This document shows, piece by piece, positions 33,357 through 41,820 of a stretch of 64,000 bases of DNA. This stretch comes from Granulosicoccus sp964435305. Its GTDB lineage: Bacteria > Pseudomonadota > Gammaproteobacteria > Granulosicoccales > Granulosicoccaceae. The notes beneath the pieces were generated by a model, which was given only the letters and a program-made list of their open reading frames with translations, had not been told where the DNA came from and searched no databases. The DNA is taken from contig CAYSZH010000004.1 in NCBI GenBank assembly GCA_964435305.1, forward strand, positions 1 to 64,000. The letters are read 5' to 3'. Each line of letters starts with the position of its first letter. Position 1 is the first letter of the stretch. Position numbers and translations under genes: made by a program.

Positions 33357-34292
33357 ATGATTTACCATGATACCCAATGCGACTATCCCTTTTGCAACAT
33401 GGCTGATGAACAGACAACTATCGCAATTCTATTTGCGGACATTGCTGATAGCACGCCATTGTACGAAGCCGTTGGTGATGTGGAAGGTCACCGCCAGGTA
33501 ACACAGAGCCTCACCTACATGGCCAAAGCTGTGCTGCGGGAAAATGGGCGTGTACTTCGTACGGTGGGTGATGCCACTCTGGCAAGCTTTAGTAGTTGCG
33601 ATGCAGCCTTGCAGGCCGCCTGTGCTATCCAGATGTTGCATCAGGAAACACCTCTAACGGTACGCTGTGGTTTTCACTACGGATCAGTTATCCCAGACAG
33701 GGGAGATGTGTACGGTCACGCCGTCAATATTGCCGCCCGTGTTGCCTCATTTGCACGCGGTGAAGAAATAACGGCCACCGAACATAGCGTACGGCAGCTC
33801 AGCCCACACAATCGCGATCTTGCCAGGCGCATTGATACATTACCGGTTAAGGGTTTAAAAGAGCCAGTGGATGTTTACCGGATTGCGTGGACCGACGATA
33901 CCGACATGCACACGCTCATTGCCAGCCGTTTGGCTGACCCGCAATCGAGCAATGTGAGTGAGAGGCTGAAGCTTAGCGCTTCAGGACAAACGTTTGATGT
34001 GAGTGAGCAAGTGCCGAGCCTGACAATAGGACGTGATCAGGATTGTACGGTGACCAGCATGAGCGAGCGTGCATCGCGCAAACACGCAAGTATCGATTGG
34101 GTTTCGGGACAAATAGAGTTTACCGATAGCAGCACCAATGGCAGTTATATCTGCAGGCACGGCAGGCAGGCCTTGTATGTAAGGCGAGAAACTGTCGTGT
34201 TGCAAGGCGAAGGCACGATAGGCATAGGCGATGTGCCGGAAGCCAACACTGAAAATACGCTGCATTTCAGCATTGTGAACAATCTGGTCTAA
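33357..34292 (+). CDS. Class III nucleotidyl cyclase fused to an FHA domain
   Basis: Cytoplasmic signalling protein of 311 aa. Residues 20-180 form a class III adenylate/guanylate cyclase domain: metal Asp in LFADIADSTPLY, second metal Asp in VGDATLASF, and the transition-state Asn/Arg in HAVNIAARV. Residues 215-305 form a forkhead-associated domain with the canonical pattern LTIGRDQDC, SRKHASI and DSSTNGSYI, which binds phosphothreonine peptides. No TM or sensor domain. ATG 33357 is the longest start; ATG 33399 (MADEQTTIAIL) is equally good. Which cyclic nucleotide is made is unclear. Confidence 0.9.
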   Translation: MIYHDTQCDYPFCNMADEQTTIAILFADIADSTPLYEAVGDVEGHRQVTQSLTYMAKAVLRENGRVLRTVGDATLASFSSCDAALQAACAIQMLHQETPLTVRCGFHYGSVIPDRGDVYGHAVNIAARVASFARGEEITATEHSVRQLSPHNRDLARRIDTLPVKGLKEPVDVYRIAWTDDTDMHTLIASRLADPQSSNVSERLKLSASGQTFDVSEQVPSLTIGRDQDCTVTSMSERASRKHASIDWVSGQIEFTDSSTNGSYICRHGRQALYVRRETVVLQGEGTIGIGDVPEANTENTLHFSIVNNLV

Positions 34293-34308
34293 CTACGCTG
34301 CATGCGGT

Positions 34309-34938
34309 TTAGAGCAGCGAAACTCCTGCACTCTCCAACGCTTCTGTAGCGGCGTTTTTTGATCCTTCCATATCGATGCTTCGGCACGCATCTGTTAATA
34401 CGACCGTTTCAAAACCTTCTTTTCTAGCATCCTCAGCTGAAAATCGAACACAAAAATCGTATGCAAGGCCTGCGCAAAAAACCCGTTTAATGCCGCGTTC
34501 TTTTAAGTAGCCTGACAGACCGGTTGTGGTTGTCTGATCGTTTTCGAAAAACGCCGAATACGAGTCTATGTGGTCTCTAAATCCTTTTCTTATGATGTTT
34601 TGAAATACACGTTGGTCTAATTTAGGATGAAACTGCGCACCTGTGGTGCTCTGCACGCAGTGATCAGGCCATAGTGTTTGGTCACCATAGGGCATTTTTA
34701 TAGTATCAAATGGCTGCTTGCCCGAGTGCTGGGTTGCAAACGAAGCGTGATTGCGTGGATGCCAATCTTGTGTGGCCACGACTGTGCTAAAACGTTCCGA
34801 CAAGGTGTTAATTAGTTCTACTACATCATCACCATTAGGTACCGCTAATGCACCGTTTTCACAAAAATCATTTTGAACATCAATAATTAGAAGGCAGTCG
34901 TTAACGGCTGGTGTAAGTGACTCTAATAGATCGTTCAT
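34309..34938 (-). CDS. pncA: Nicotinamidase/pyrazinamidase
   Basis: Cysteine hydrolase converting nicotinamide to nicotinate in NAD salvage, 209 aa. The catalytic triad is visible: Asp in LLIIDVQNDF (about 20), Lys in IIRKGF (about 117) and Cys in LAYDFCV (about 158). The metal site is in QDWHPRNHASF. KMPYGDQTLWPDHCVQ is a family hallmark. Its start overlaps the stop of the upstream coiled-coil OmpA-family gene by four bases, so both are translated from one message. Ends 16 bases from the convergent cyclase gene. Confidence 0.95.
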   Translation of the reverse strand: MNDLLESLTPAVNDCLLIIDVQNDFCENGALAVPNGDDVVELINTLSERFSTVVATQDWHPRNHASFATQHSGKQPFDTIKMPYGDQTLWPDHCVQSTTGAQFHPKLDQRVFQNIIRKGFRDHIDSYSAFFENDQTTTTGLSGYLKERGIKRVFCAGLAYDFCVRFSAEDARKEGFETVVLTDACRSIDMEGSKNAATEALESAGVSLL

Positions 34939-36509
34939 GGCTGAGCCGCAAACAAAACGACGGTCCGTTGGCCAGCATCTTCTTCACCATCTGGTTGCAG
35001 CGCGGCAGCGGCGTCTTCGCCGAGGCCAGTAACAGATCTGATTTTGGTAAAGCTAAATCCGTTTTGTATGAGATAAGAGCGCACATTCGTGGCTCGTTGC
35101 AATGCTAATTGCTGGTTGTATGTGGCAGAGCCTCGTCTGTCAGTAAAGCCATAGATAGAGACACCTACGGTACGATTTTTTTCCTGCGCGATAAATGAAT
35201 TTAGAACCTTGCCAGCATCTTCTGTAATTGATGTGCTGTTTCGTTCGAAATATATTTTATATTCAACATTTTTTGAAGCTTGCTGCTCTTGCAGATCTTC
35301 CAGAGTCAGGTATGACTTGGAGGCCAGTTCGCTAACCCGTTCATTGACTTCGCTTATGGACTCTGCAAGCGCTGGGTCGGGTGCGGTATTTACCGAGGCG
35401 AGGCGTTGTTCTAGAGAGGCGATTTGGGCTTCCAGGTCGCTTTGCGCTTTAACAGCATCGCTAGCCTCGTTTGAAGATGCTGGTAAATCGGTGACGCGTT
35501 GCTCCAGTGACTGGATACGGCTGCGCGTTGCCTCAATTGCGTCATTAAGTGCTTGCTCATTCGTGTTGCTGTCGTTGTTGTCAATCTGCCGTTGCAGTGC
35601 GCCAATCTGTGTGCTTAATTGGGTTTGCAGATCATCAATAGAAATGGATTCGTTTCGCGTTTGAAGCTCGGCAATGCTGGCATTCAATTTATCAATTTCG
35701 CCGCTTGTTTCAGAGTAACGGCTTTCTAGAAGAGCCATTTTTTCACGTGAATTGGAGAGCTGCTCGGTAAGCGCAGACAAACGCTTTGAATCTGTTGTTG
35801 TTGTATCGAGTTTGTTTTCGAGCAATGCAAGGCGCTGGTCGATCTGGGCATTCACAGTCGCGGCGGCTGTTTCGAGCCCACTGCTTGTATCTGTTGATAA
35901 GGTGTTCAGTCGGGCCTCGACCGATTGAATCTTTTCATCGAGTCGGCCTATTTCAGTTTCTTGGGCCACTCTGTTTTCACGTTGAGACTCTTCCATAGAG
36001 CTCAGTTGCGAATTGAGTTGCGTTAACTTCTCGTCAATACTCACGGCCTCAAACTGTGTGCTTTGTTCTTCAACGCGTCGGTTGAGTAAGGCCAGCTGAT
36101 TTTCTAGTGAGTTGAGTTGTTCTGTAGATGGATTCTCGGTGTCGTTAAGTGACTGCACATTGCTTAAAACAGATTCAAGATTGCTTTGTATAGTGTCAAC
36201 TCGTTGATCTTGCGCCCTTAGCCGTCGCTCTGCATCTGTGAGTCGCCCATTAACCACTGCTGCACCAGACGAATTTTGAGATTCGCTCAATTGAGCTTGC
36301 ATTGAATCTAGCCTGGCGGTAATTGATTCGGCCGAGTTGCCGGTATCGACAGAGCCTTCTTTTATCGCATCAAAGCCACCTTTTAAGCGGGCAATACCGG
36401 TTTCTGCGCCACCGCGTATATCGTCGATGCTTGCATCAGGGTGTTGAGTTTTCCAGTAGCCAACACCAGCCGCAATGGCCAGCAACAGAACAGCGAACAA
36501 TGATTTCAT
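34935..36509 (-). CDS. Membrane-anchored coiled-coil protein with C-terminal OmpA domain
   Basis: 524-aa envelope protein. An N-terminal hydrophobic segment (LFAVLLLAIAAGVGYW, about 4-19) acts as an uncleaved anchor or signal. Residues 60-385 are a long heptad-rich coiled coil (repeated LESRYSE, LEQRLAS-type segments rich in Gln, Glu, Ser, Thr). The last 110 residues are an OmpA/MotB peptidoglycan-binding domain with IYFERNSTSI, IYGFTDRRGSATYNQQLALQRA and a terminal RTVVLF strand. It probably bridges the inner membrane to peptidoglycan. It is encoded upstream of pncA with a four-base overlap; no functional link to NAD salvage is evident. Confidence 0.85.
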   Translation of the reverse strand: MKSLFAVLLLAIAAGVGYWKTQHPDASIDDIRGGAETGIARLKGGFDAIKEGSVDTGNSAESITARLDSMQAQLSESQNSSGAAVVNGRLTDAERRLRAQDQRVDTIQSNLESVLSNVQSLNDTENPSTEQLNSLENQLALLNRRVEEQSTQFEAVSIDEKLTQLNSQLSSMEESQRENRVAQETEIGRLDEKIQSVEARLNTLSTDTSSGLETAAATVNAQIDQRLALLENKLDTTTTDSKRLSALTEQLSNSREKMALLESRYSETSGEIDKLNASIAELQTRNESISIDDLQTQLSTQIGALQRQIDNNDSNTNEQALNDAIEATRSRIQSLEQRVTDLPASSNEASDAVKAQSDLEAQIASLEQRLASVNTAPDPALAESISEVNERVSELASKSYLTLEDLQEQQASKNVEYKIYFERNSTSITEDAGKVLNSFIAQEKNRTVGVSIYGFTDRRGSATYNQQLALQRATNVRSYLIQNGFSFTKIRSVTGLGEDAAAALQPDGEEDAGQRTVVLFAAQP

Positions 36510-36670
36510 AAGCTTTATTCAAACGTGTACGACTAGCGATTGGGCTAATTATATCAAGGTTCGCCCATCACTTCGAGACCAAGACCGGGATTGTCAGAAC
36601 GCTGACGCTCGTAAAAGATGAGCTAAGAATGATGGCCAAATTGCAGCACTACAATCTGCTACAAATGTGA

Positions 36671-38857
36671 TCATTCAGAATCGAGCGCGCTTGCGCTGTT
36701 GTTGGTCAAAATGAGTACAGCGAGCGGAGGCAAGGTGAGGCTGATGGAGTGCGGTTTATTGTGACTGGGGACGTTTTCAGCAATCACACTCCCATGATTT
36801 CCAAGCCCGCTGCCACCATAGCAAGCCGCATCCGTATTGAGTAGTTCCGTGTATTCGCCTTCTTGATTGACACCGATTTGATAGTCATGGCGCACCACTG
36901 GAGTAAAGTTGCAAATCGTGACAATGCTTTTGCTTCGGTCTGTTGCATAGCGATAAAAGCTGATAATGCTTTGCTCGGTGTCATCGCAATCGATCCACTC
37001 AAACCCGCCATGATCGCAATCTTGCTCGTGTAATGCGACTTGGCTTTGATGTAAGTGGTTGAGATCTCGTACTAGCCGCAGGGTTTGGGCATGAGTTGAT
37101 TGTTGCAGTAACTCCCAGTCCAATTGAGCATCATGTTGCCATTCGCTGCGTTGCGCGAACTCGCTGCCCATAAACATCAGCTTTTTACCAGGGTAACAAA
37201 ACTGATAAGCAAAACAGCTTCGCAGGTTGGCAAATTTTTGCCAGTCATCACCTGGCATTTTATTAATCATCGAGCCCTTACCGTACACAACTTCATCGTG
37301 CGAAAACGGCAGCAGAAAGTTTTCACTAAACGCATAAATTAACCCGAAGGTTAAATTGTTGTGATGGTATTTTCTGTAGGCGGCGTCTTTGGAAAGGTAT
37401 TCGAGTGTGTCATGCATCCATCCCATGTTCCACTTAAATGTGAAGCCCAGACCGTTATCGTAGACCGGACGGCTGACACCCTCAAAGGAGGTGGATTCTT
37501 CTGCTAGTGTAAAACCACCCTGTACATGTACAAGCTCGTTCATTCTTTGCAAAAAGCGAATGGCTTCAAGATTCTCACGACCGCCATGCTCATTGGGTAT
37601 CCATTCACCATCATCACGCGAATAATCGAGGTATAACATCGACGCTACGGCATCAACTCGCAATCCATCAAGATGAAATTCTTTAATCCAGTAAACCGCA
37701 TTGCTGTAAAGGTAGTTTGCGACCTCACGGCGTCCGTAGTTGTAAATCAGTGTGTTCCAATCCTGATGAAAACCCTGTTTTGGGTCTGCATGTTCATACA
37801 GATGCGTACCATCAAACTGTCCTAAACCATGCTCATCGGAAGGGAAGTGTGCCGGTACCCAGTCCATGATCACGCCAATATTGTTGGCATGGCAGCAATC
37901 CACAAAATAGCGAAAATCATCTGGTTTGCCAAAGCGTGAGGTGGGTGCATAAAGGCCAATTGGCTGGTAACCCCAGGAGCCTGTAAAAGGGTGTTCTGTT
38001 ATTGGCATAAGTTCGATGTGAGTGAATTTATTTTCCACCACATAAGGTATAAGCGTATCTGCAAGTTGCCGATAACTTAAGCTTTCTGTATTGCTGTTGC
38101 GTTGCCATGAACCAGCATGTACTTCATAAACTGACATGGGTTCTTTTAAGGGGTCACGCTCAGCTCTTTTTTTAAGATATTCCTCGTCACTCCAGGCAAA
38201 TCGACTCCTGTACACAATTGATGCATTGCCGGGAGCTTGTTCGAAGAATGCGGCAAACGGATCATTTTTTAAAGGTAAGGTTGTGCCATCACTGCTGAGA
38301 AGTTCGTATTTATATAGAGAATTTTCACCTATGCCGGGTATAAAAATATCCCAAATGCCGGTGTTTGGGTGATATCGCATGACATGCATACGACCATCCC
38401 ATTGATTAAATTCACCCACCACACTAACGCGTTTGGCATTGGGGGCCCACACGGCAAAGTGAACGCCTTCAACCCCGATCAAGGTTGTCGTATGTGAGCC
38501 TAAAATGGTGTAAAGCTGTTGGTGTGTGCCTTCAGAAAACAAATGCCGGTCGAGCTCTCCAATGGCCGAAGGCATTGAGTAAGGGTCCCTGGTTTCCCAA
38601 GCTGCATCGGCGTTACGCATTGCCAATTCATACTGACCAGCGGACTGGGGATTGACACATCGAAACAGCCCATTCTCATGTTTTTGCTCCATGGTGAGCC
38701 GTTCGCCGTATTCTGTCACAACGCTCACCGCATCAGCCGATGGCTGAAACGTGACTATCTGATACCCATTCGCCGTTTTATGCTCTCCGAACACGGCAAA
38801 GGGATCAGCACATTGTCCGTTAACAATGTCATCTATTTGTTGTTTATTCAGTTCCAT
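36671..38857 (-). CDS. glgB: 1,4-alpha-glucan branching enzyme
   Basis: GH13 branching enzyme forming alpha-1,6 branches in glycogen, 728 aa from ATG 38857. That start overlaps the glgA stop by one base (TAATG). An upstream extension to 38902 would run inside glgA and is rejected. Parts: N-terminal CBM48 domains (ADPFAVFGEH, HFAVWAPNAKRVSVVGEFN), catalytic barrel with nucleophile Asp in DGLRVDAVASMLY, acid Glu in LAEESTSFEG and third Asp in FSHDEVVYGKGSM, then an all-beta C-terminal domain. Last gene of the glgC-glgA-glgB group. Confidence 0.96.
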   Translation of the reverse strand: MELNKQQIDDIVNGQCADPFAVFGEHKTANGYQIVTFQPSADAVSVVTEYGERLTMEQKHENGLFRCVNPQSAGQYELAMRNADAAWETRDPYSMPSAIGELDRHLFSEGTHQQLYTILGSHTTTLIGVEGVHFAVWAPNAKRVSVVGEFNQWDGRMHVMRYHPNTGIWDIFIPGIGENSLYKYELLSSDGTTLPLKNDPFAAFFEQAPGNASIVYRSRFAWSDEEYLKKRAERDPLKEPMSVYEVHAGSWQRNSNTESLSYRQLADTLIPYVVENKFTHIELMPITEHPFTGSWGYQPIGLYAPTSRFGKPDDFRYFVDCCHANNIGVIMDWVPAHFPSDEHGLGQFDGTHLYEHADPKQGFHQDWNTLIYNYGRREVANYLYSNAVYWIKEFHLDGLRVDAVASMLYLDYSRDDGEWIPNEHGGRENLEAIRFLQRMNELVHVQGGFTLAEESTSFEGVSRPVYDNGLGFTFKWNMGWMHDTLEYLSKDAAYRKYHHNNLTFGLIYAFSENFLLPFSHDEVVYGKGSMINKMPGDDWQKFANLRSCFAYQFCYPGKKLMFMGSEFAQRSEWQHDAQLDWELLQQSTHAQTLRLVRDLNHLHQSQVALHEQDCDHGGFEWIDCDDTEQSIISFYRYATDRSKSIVTICNFTPVVRHDYQIGVNQEGEYTELLNTDAACYGGSGLGNHGSVIAENVPSHNKPHSISLTLPPLAVLILTNNSASALDSE

Positions 38858-40419
38858 TATGAATACAGTTGACGTAAATATTGTTCTGCACTTGCTTGCC
38901 ACAGAAAACGTTTTTTCTGAGCGTTGGCCGAGACAGCTCGATACGTCTCTGGATCAGTTTCACGAATATCAATTACAGCTTGGAGCGTGTTAAGTAGTGC
39001 ATCAGCCTGCAATGAGAGAGTCTCACCTGAGAAGTGATATCCGTCTATCCTATCCTCTACGGTATCTTTTAGTCCGCCCACCGCATGTACAAGACATGGC
39101 TGGCCATTTCGCATCGCGAGCATCTGACTTATGCCACAAGGTTCGAATGAACTAGGCATAAGGAAAAGATCGCCATTTGCAAATAATATATCGGCCAGTG
39201 ATTGAGCATAACGATTAAGATAGAGAAAATTACGATGCCTGGCAGCGCAGCGTTGACACTGTGCTTCTAGTTCCGGATCGCCAGAACCCAACACAATAAA
39301 CACGGCTTTGTCACCGAGTTGATTCAGCATGTTGTCCAATACCAGCTGGCCATTCTCAGACGGCATGAGTAGTAAAGCCATTTTTTGATCGGTTAGTCTA
39401 CCTACAGACGTGATGATATGACGAGGGCGATTATGGGCCATCCACTGTTGGGTCCGCTGGTGGGCAAGGTAGTCTGCTGCGCGTATCGTTGTAGACTCCC
39501 CGAGCCAGCTCAACAAAGTATCGCTGACTATTGTCATTAAGGAATGCCAATCGGTTTTTCGGTCCAGTGTTGATTCGTAGTCAATTCCGTTGATTATGCC
39601 AACAAGTGCGGAGCGGGATGCGCACATTTGCAAATCACGTTCTAGTCCCTCACCACCATGAAAACCCCGTTCAGGCGCATTGGCTTGAATGATTTCAAGA
39701 CTGTAGCTTGGCGATACGGTGTGCACTTTATCTGATAAGCGAATGGCCGCTGCCATCGGATTAACACAGTCTGGCCAGCGAGGGTCAACAATCATGGCTT
39801 CATCGTATTGCAAGGTGTCAAACCAATTTTCTAAGGAAGATGTATCACCTTTCAGAGGCCGAACACCTTGCATGGCAAGATTGTGAATACTGAAGATGCA
39901 CGGTATCGATTGCAATTGATGGAAGCTGGGTTCGAAGGCACGCAAGATAGTGGCATACCCGGCATGCCAGTCATGCAAATGCAGAACATCAACATCCCCA
40001 AAAACATGATCAGTGATGGCTTTCAGAGCAGCCGCGCAAAAGAGCGCAAATTTACTTGCATCTGTTGCAAAAGGACTGTCGCTGCCATCGTTGCAATACA
40101 CCTGGCCGATTCCGCCGGCAGCAAACAAGGCGTGATGCAACACGATGTAGCGCACACCGTCTGTTTTACCCTGGTAGAGCTCCACAACATCTATCGATTC
40201 AATCTCACCCATAAACGAGACATTCACAGTGGCAAGATTACTAGCGCCGGGTAAAGTATGGAATGATCCGTAGGCAGGAATGAGCACCGTAACGCGCGCG
40301 CCCACAGCAGCCAGAGCAGGGGGGATATCGCGAATCACATCGCCAATGCCACCGACCTTGGCACCAGGGATAGCATCGTTCTCGGCCGCAAGCATGCAAA
40401 TGTGGGGGTTAGGCGGCAT
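38857..40419 (-). CDS. glgA: Glycogen synthase (ADP-glucose type)
   Basis: GT5 glycosyltransferase elongating alpha-1,4-glucan from ADP-glucose, 520 aa. The substrate-binding motif appears as AKVGGIGDVIRDIPPAL (about 20-36), a variant of the usual KTGGLADV. The C-terminal domain carries the catalytic-site Glu in SSFEPCGISQMLAMRNG and VHAVGGLKDTV. DVLHLHDWHAGY is the usual middle block. It lies 38 bases after glgC and is followed directly by glgB. Ile-Gly replacing Leu-Ala in the KVGG region resembles some cyanobacterial and gamma-type variants. Confidence 0.93.
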   Translation of the reverse strand: MPPNPHICMLAAENDAIPGAKVGGIGDVIRDIPPALAAVGARVTVLIPAYGSFHTLPGASNLATVNVSFMGEIESIDVVELYQGKTDGVRYIVLHHALFAAGGIGQVYCNDGSDSPFATDASKFALFCAAALKAITDHVFGDVDVLHLHDWHAGYATILRAFEPSFHQLQSIPCIFSIHNLAMQGVRPLKGDTSSLENWFDTLQYDEAMIVDPRWPDCVNPMAAAIRLSDKVHTVSPSYSLEIIQANAPERGFHGGEGLERDLQMCASRSALVGIINGIDYESTLDRKTDWHSLMTIVSDTLLSWLGESTTIRAADYLAHQRTQQWMAHNRPRHIITSVGRLTDQKMALLLMPSENGQLVLDNMLNQLGDKAVFIVLGSGDPELEAQCQRCAARHRNFLYLNRYAQSLADILFANGDLFLMPSSFEPCGISQMLAMRNGQPCLVHAVGGLKDTVEDRIDGYHFSGETLSLQADALLNTLQAVIDIRETDPETYRAVSANAQKKRFLWQASAEQYLRQLYS

Positions 40420-40457
40420 AACAATTACAACCGATATTTCCTAATGTTTACGTCTCG

Positions 40458-41723
40458 CTAGCGTAAACGGTGCAGAGACTGTCCGAGATGGTCTGGAGTC
40501 ACAAGAGTTATGCCATTTTCAGTGATTCTGAAGCCCCGTTTTTCGTCATGTTCTCTATTTATACCGATTTCGATCCCCTGTGGAATTTCACATCCCGCAT
40601 CGATTATGGCGTTACGTATTTTGCAGCGACGATTAATTACAACATTAGGCAAGATTACAGAGTTTTCAATTTCGCTGTAGGAGCGCGCTCGAACACTGGA
40701 AAAGAGAAGTGAGCGCTTGATTTTAGCCCCAGAAATAATGCAGCCGCCGGATACGATACAGTTAACGGCATAGCCTCTTCGATCTCCATCGTCGTGTATA
40801 AATTTTGCCGACGGCAACTGCAATTGATCGGTATAAATAGGCCAATCGCTATCGTATAAATCAAGCTCTGGCTCGAAGTCCAAAAGCTCCATATTGGCAT
40901 CCCAAAACGCATCTAATGTTCCGACATCACGCCAATACGTTTGGCCTTCATCTGCACCTAGCATGTAGGCATATACCGCATACTTATCGATGATGTGGGG
41001 CATGATGTCTTTGCCAAAATCATGGCTACTTTTAGGTTCGTCCGCATCGCGGATAAGCTGCTCATACAAAAATGAGGTGTTAAATACATAGTTGCCCATC
41101 GAGGCGAGAACACGCCCTGGTTTACCCGGGATTTCGGTGGGCACCGCTGGTTTTTCATCGAACGCGAGAACACGTCCGTTTTCATCGACGGAGATCACGC
41201 CAAATGCATTGGCGGCCTCTTTTGCTGATACTTCTACGCAGCACACGCTCATATCCGCACTGCGGCGCTCGTGTGCGGCGATGAGCGGGCCGTAATCCAT
41301 CTTGTAAATATGATCGCCGCCGAGTACGAGCACAAATTCAGGATCTTGGCGGCGAAGGATATCCAGATTCTGGTAAATGGCATCGGCTGTACCCTTGTAC
41401 CATTGCTCATCCACTCGCATGGATGCGGGCAATACTTCGACAAATTCACCAAATTCGGCTTTAAAACCAGACCAGCCACGGACGATGTGCCTGACTAAGG
41501 AATGTGATTTGTACTGTGTAGCGACACCGATTCGGCGAATACCGGAATTGATACAGTTGGACAATGGAAAATCAATAATTCGATATTTACCACCGAACTG
41601 GACAGCTGGCTTGGCACGCCATTGTGTTAGCTCGTGCAATCGGCTTCCCTGACCGCCCGCCAAAATCAAGGCCACTGTACTTCGGGTGAGTTTTGAGATA
41701 TGCCTTTGTGCTAACTCTGCCAT
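40458..41723 (-). CDS. glgC: Glucose-1-phosphate adenylyltransferase
   Basis: ADP-glucose pyrophosphorylase, 421 aa, the regulated first step of glycogen synthesis. Nucleotide loop LILAGGQGSRLHELT (about 18-32) followed by KPAVQFGGKYRIIDFPLSNC; GTADAIYQN; catalytic Asp in GGDHIYKMDY; glucose-1-P site in EIPGKPGRVLASMGNYVF; C-terminal left-handed beta helix. Basic residues near the N-terminus (HISKLTR) fit the fructose-1,6-bisphosphate activator site. First gene of the minus-strand glg group, with 97 bases to the divergent glgP start, so the promoters of both groups lie in that gap. Confidence 0.96.
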   Translation of the reverse strand: MAELAQRHISKLTRSTVALILAGGQGSRLHELTQWRAKPAVQFGGKYRIIDFPLSNCINSGIRRIGVATQYKSHSLVRHIVRGWSGFKAEFGEFVEVLPASMRVDEQWYKGTADAIYQNLDILRRQDPEFVLVLGGDHIYKMDYGPLIAAHERRSADMSVCCVEVSAKEAANAFGVISVDENGRVLAFDEKPAVPTEIPGKPGRVLASMGNYVFNTSFLYEQLIRDADEPKSSHDFGKDIMPHIIDKYAVYAYMLGADEGQTYWRDVGTLDAFWDANMELLDFEPELDLYDSDWPIYTDQLQLPSAKFIHDDGDRRGYAVNCIVSGGCIISGAKIKRSLLFSSVRARSYSEIENSVILPNVVINRRCKIRNAIIDAGCEIPQGIEIGINREHDEKRGFRITENGITLVTPDHLGQSLHRLR

Positions 41724-41820
41724 GTTACAACTCCGTATGCATCATGCCACAGCATATAACGTTGAGTGGTTGACATAAAGCTATTTCAAAAATGGCATAG
41801 ATAGCCGATATAAACTCCTT

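Noticed and set aside
38858..38902. Upstream start for glgB at 38902
   Set aside because: It would lie inside glgA; ATG 38857 overlaps the glgA stop by one base and gives the family N-terminus.
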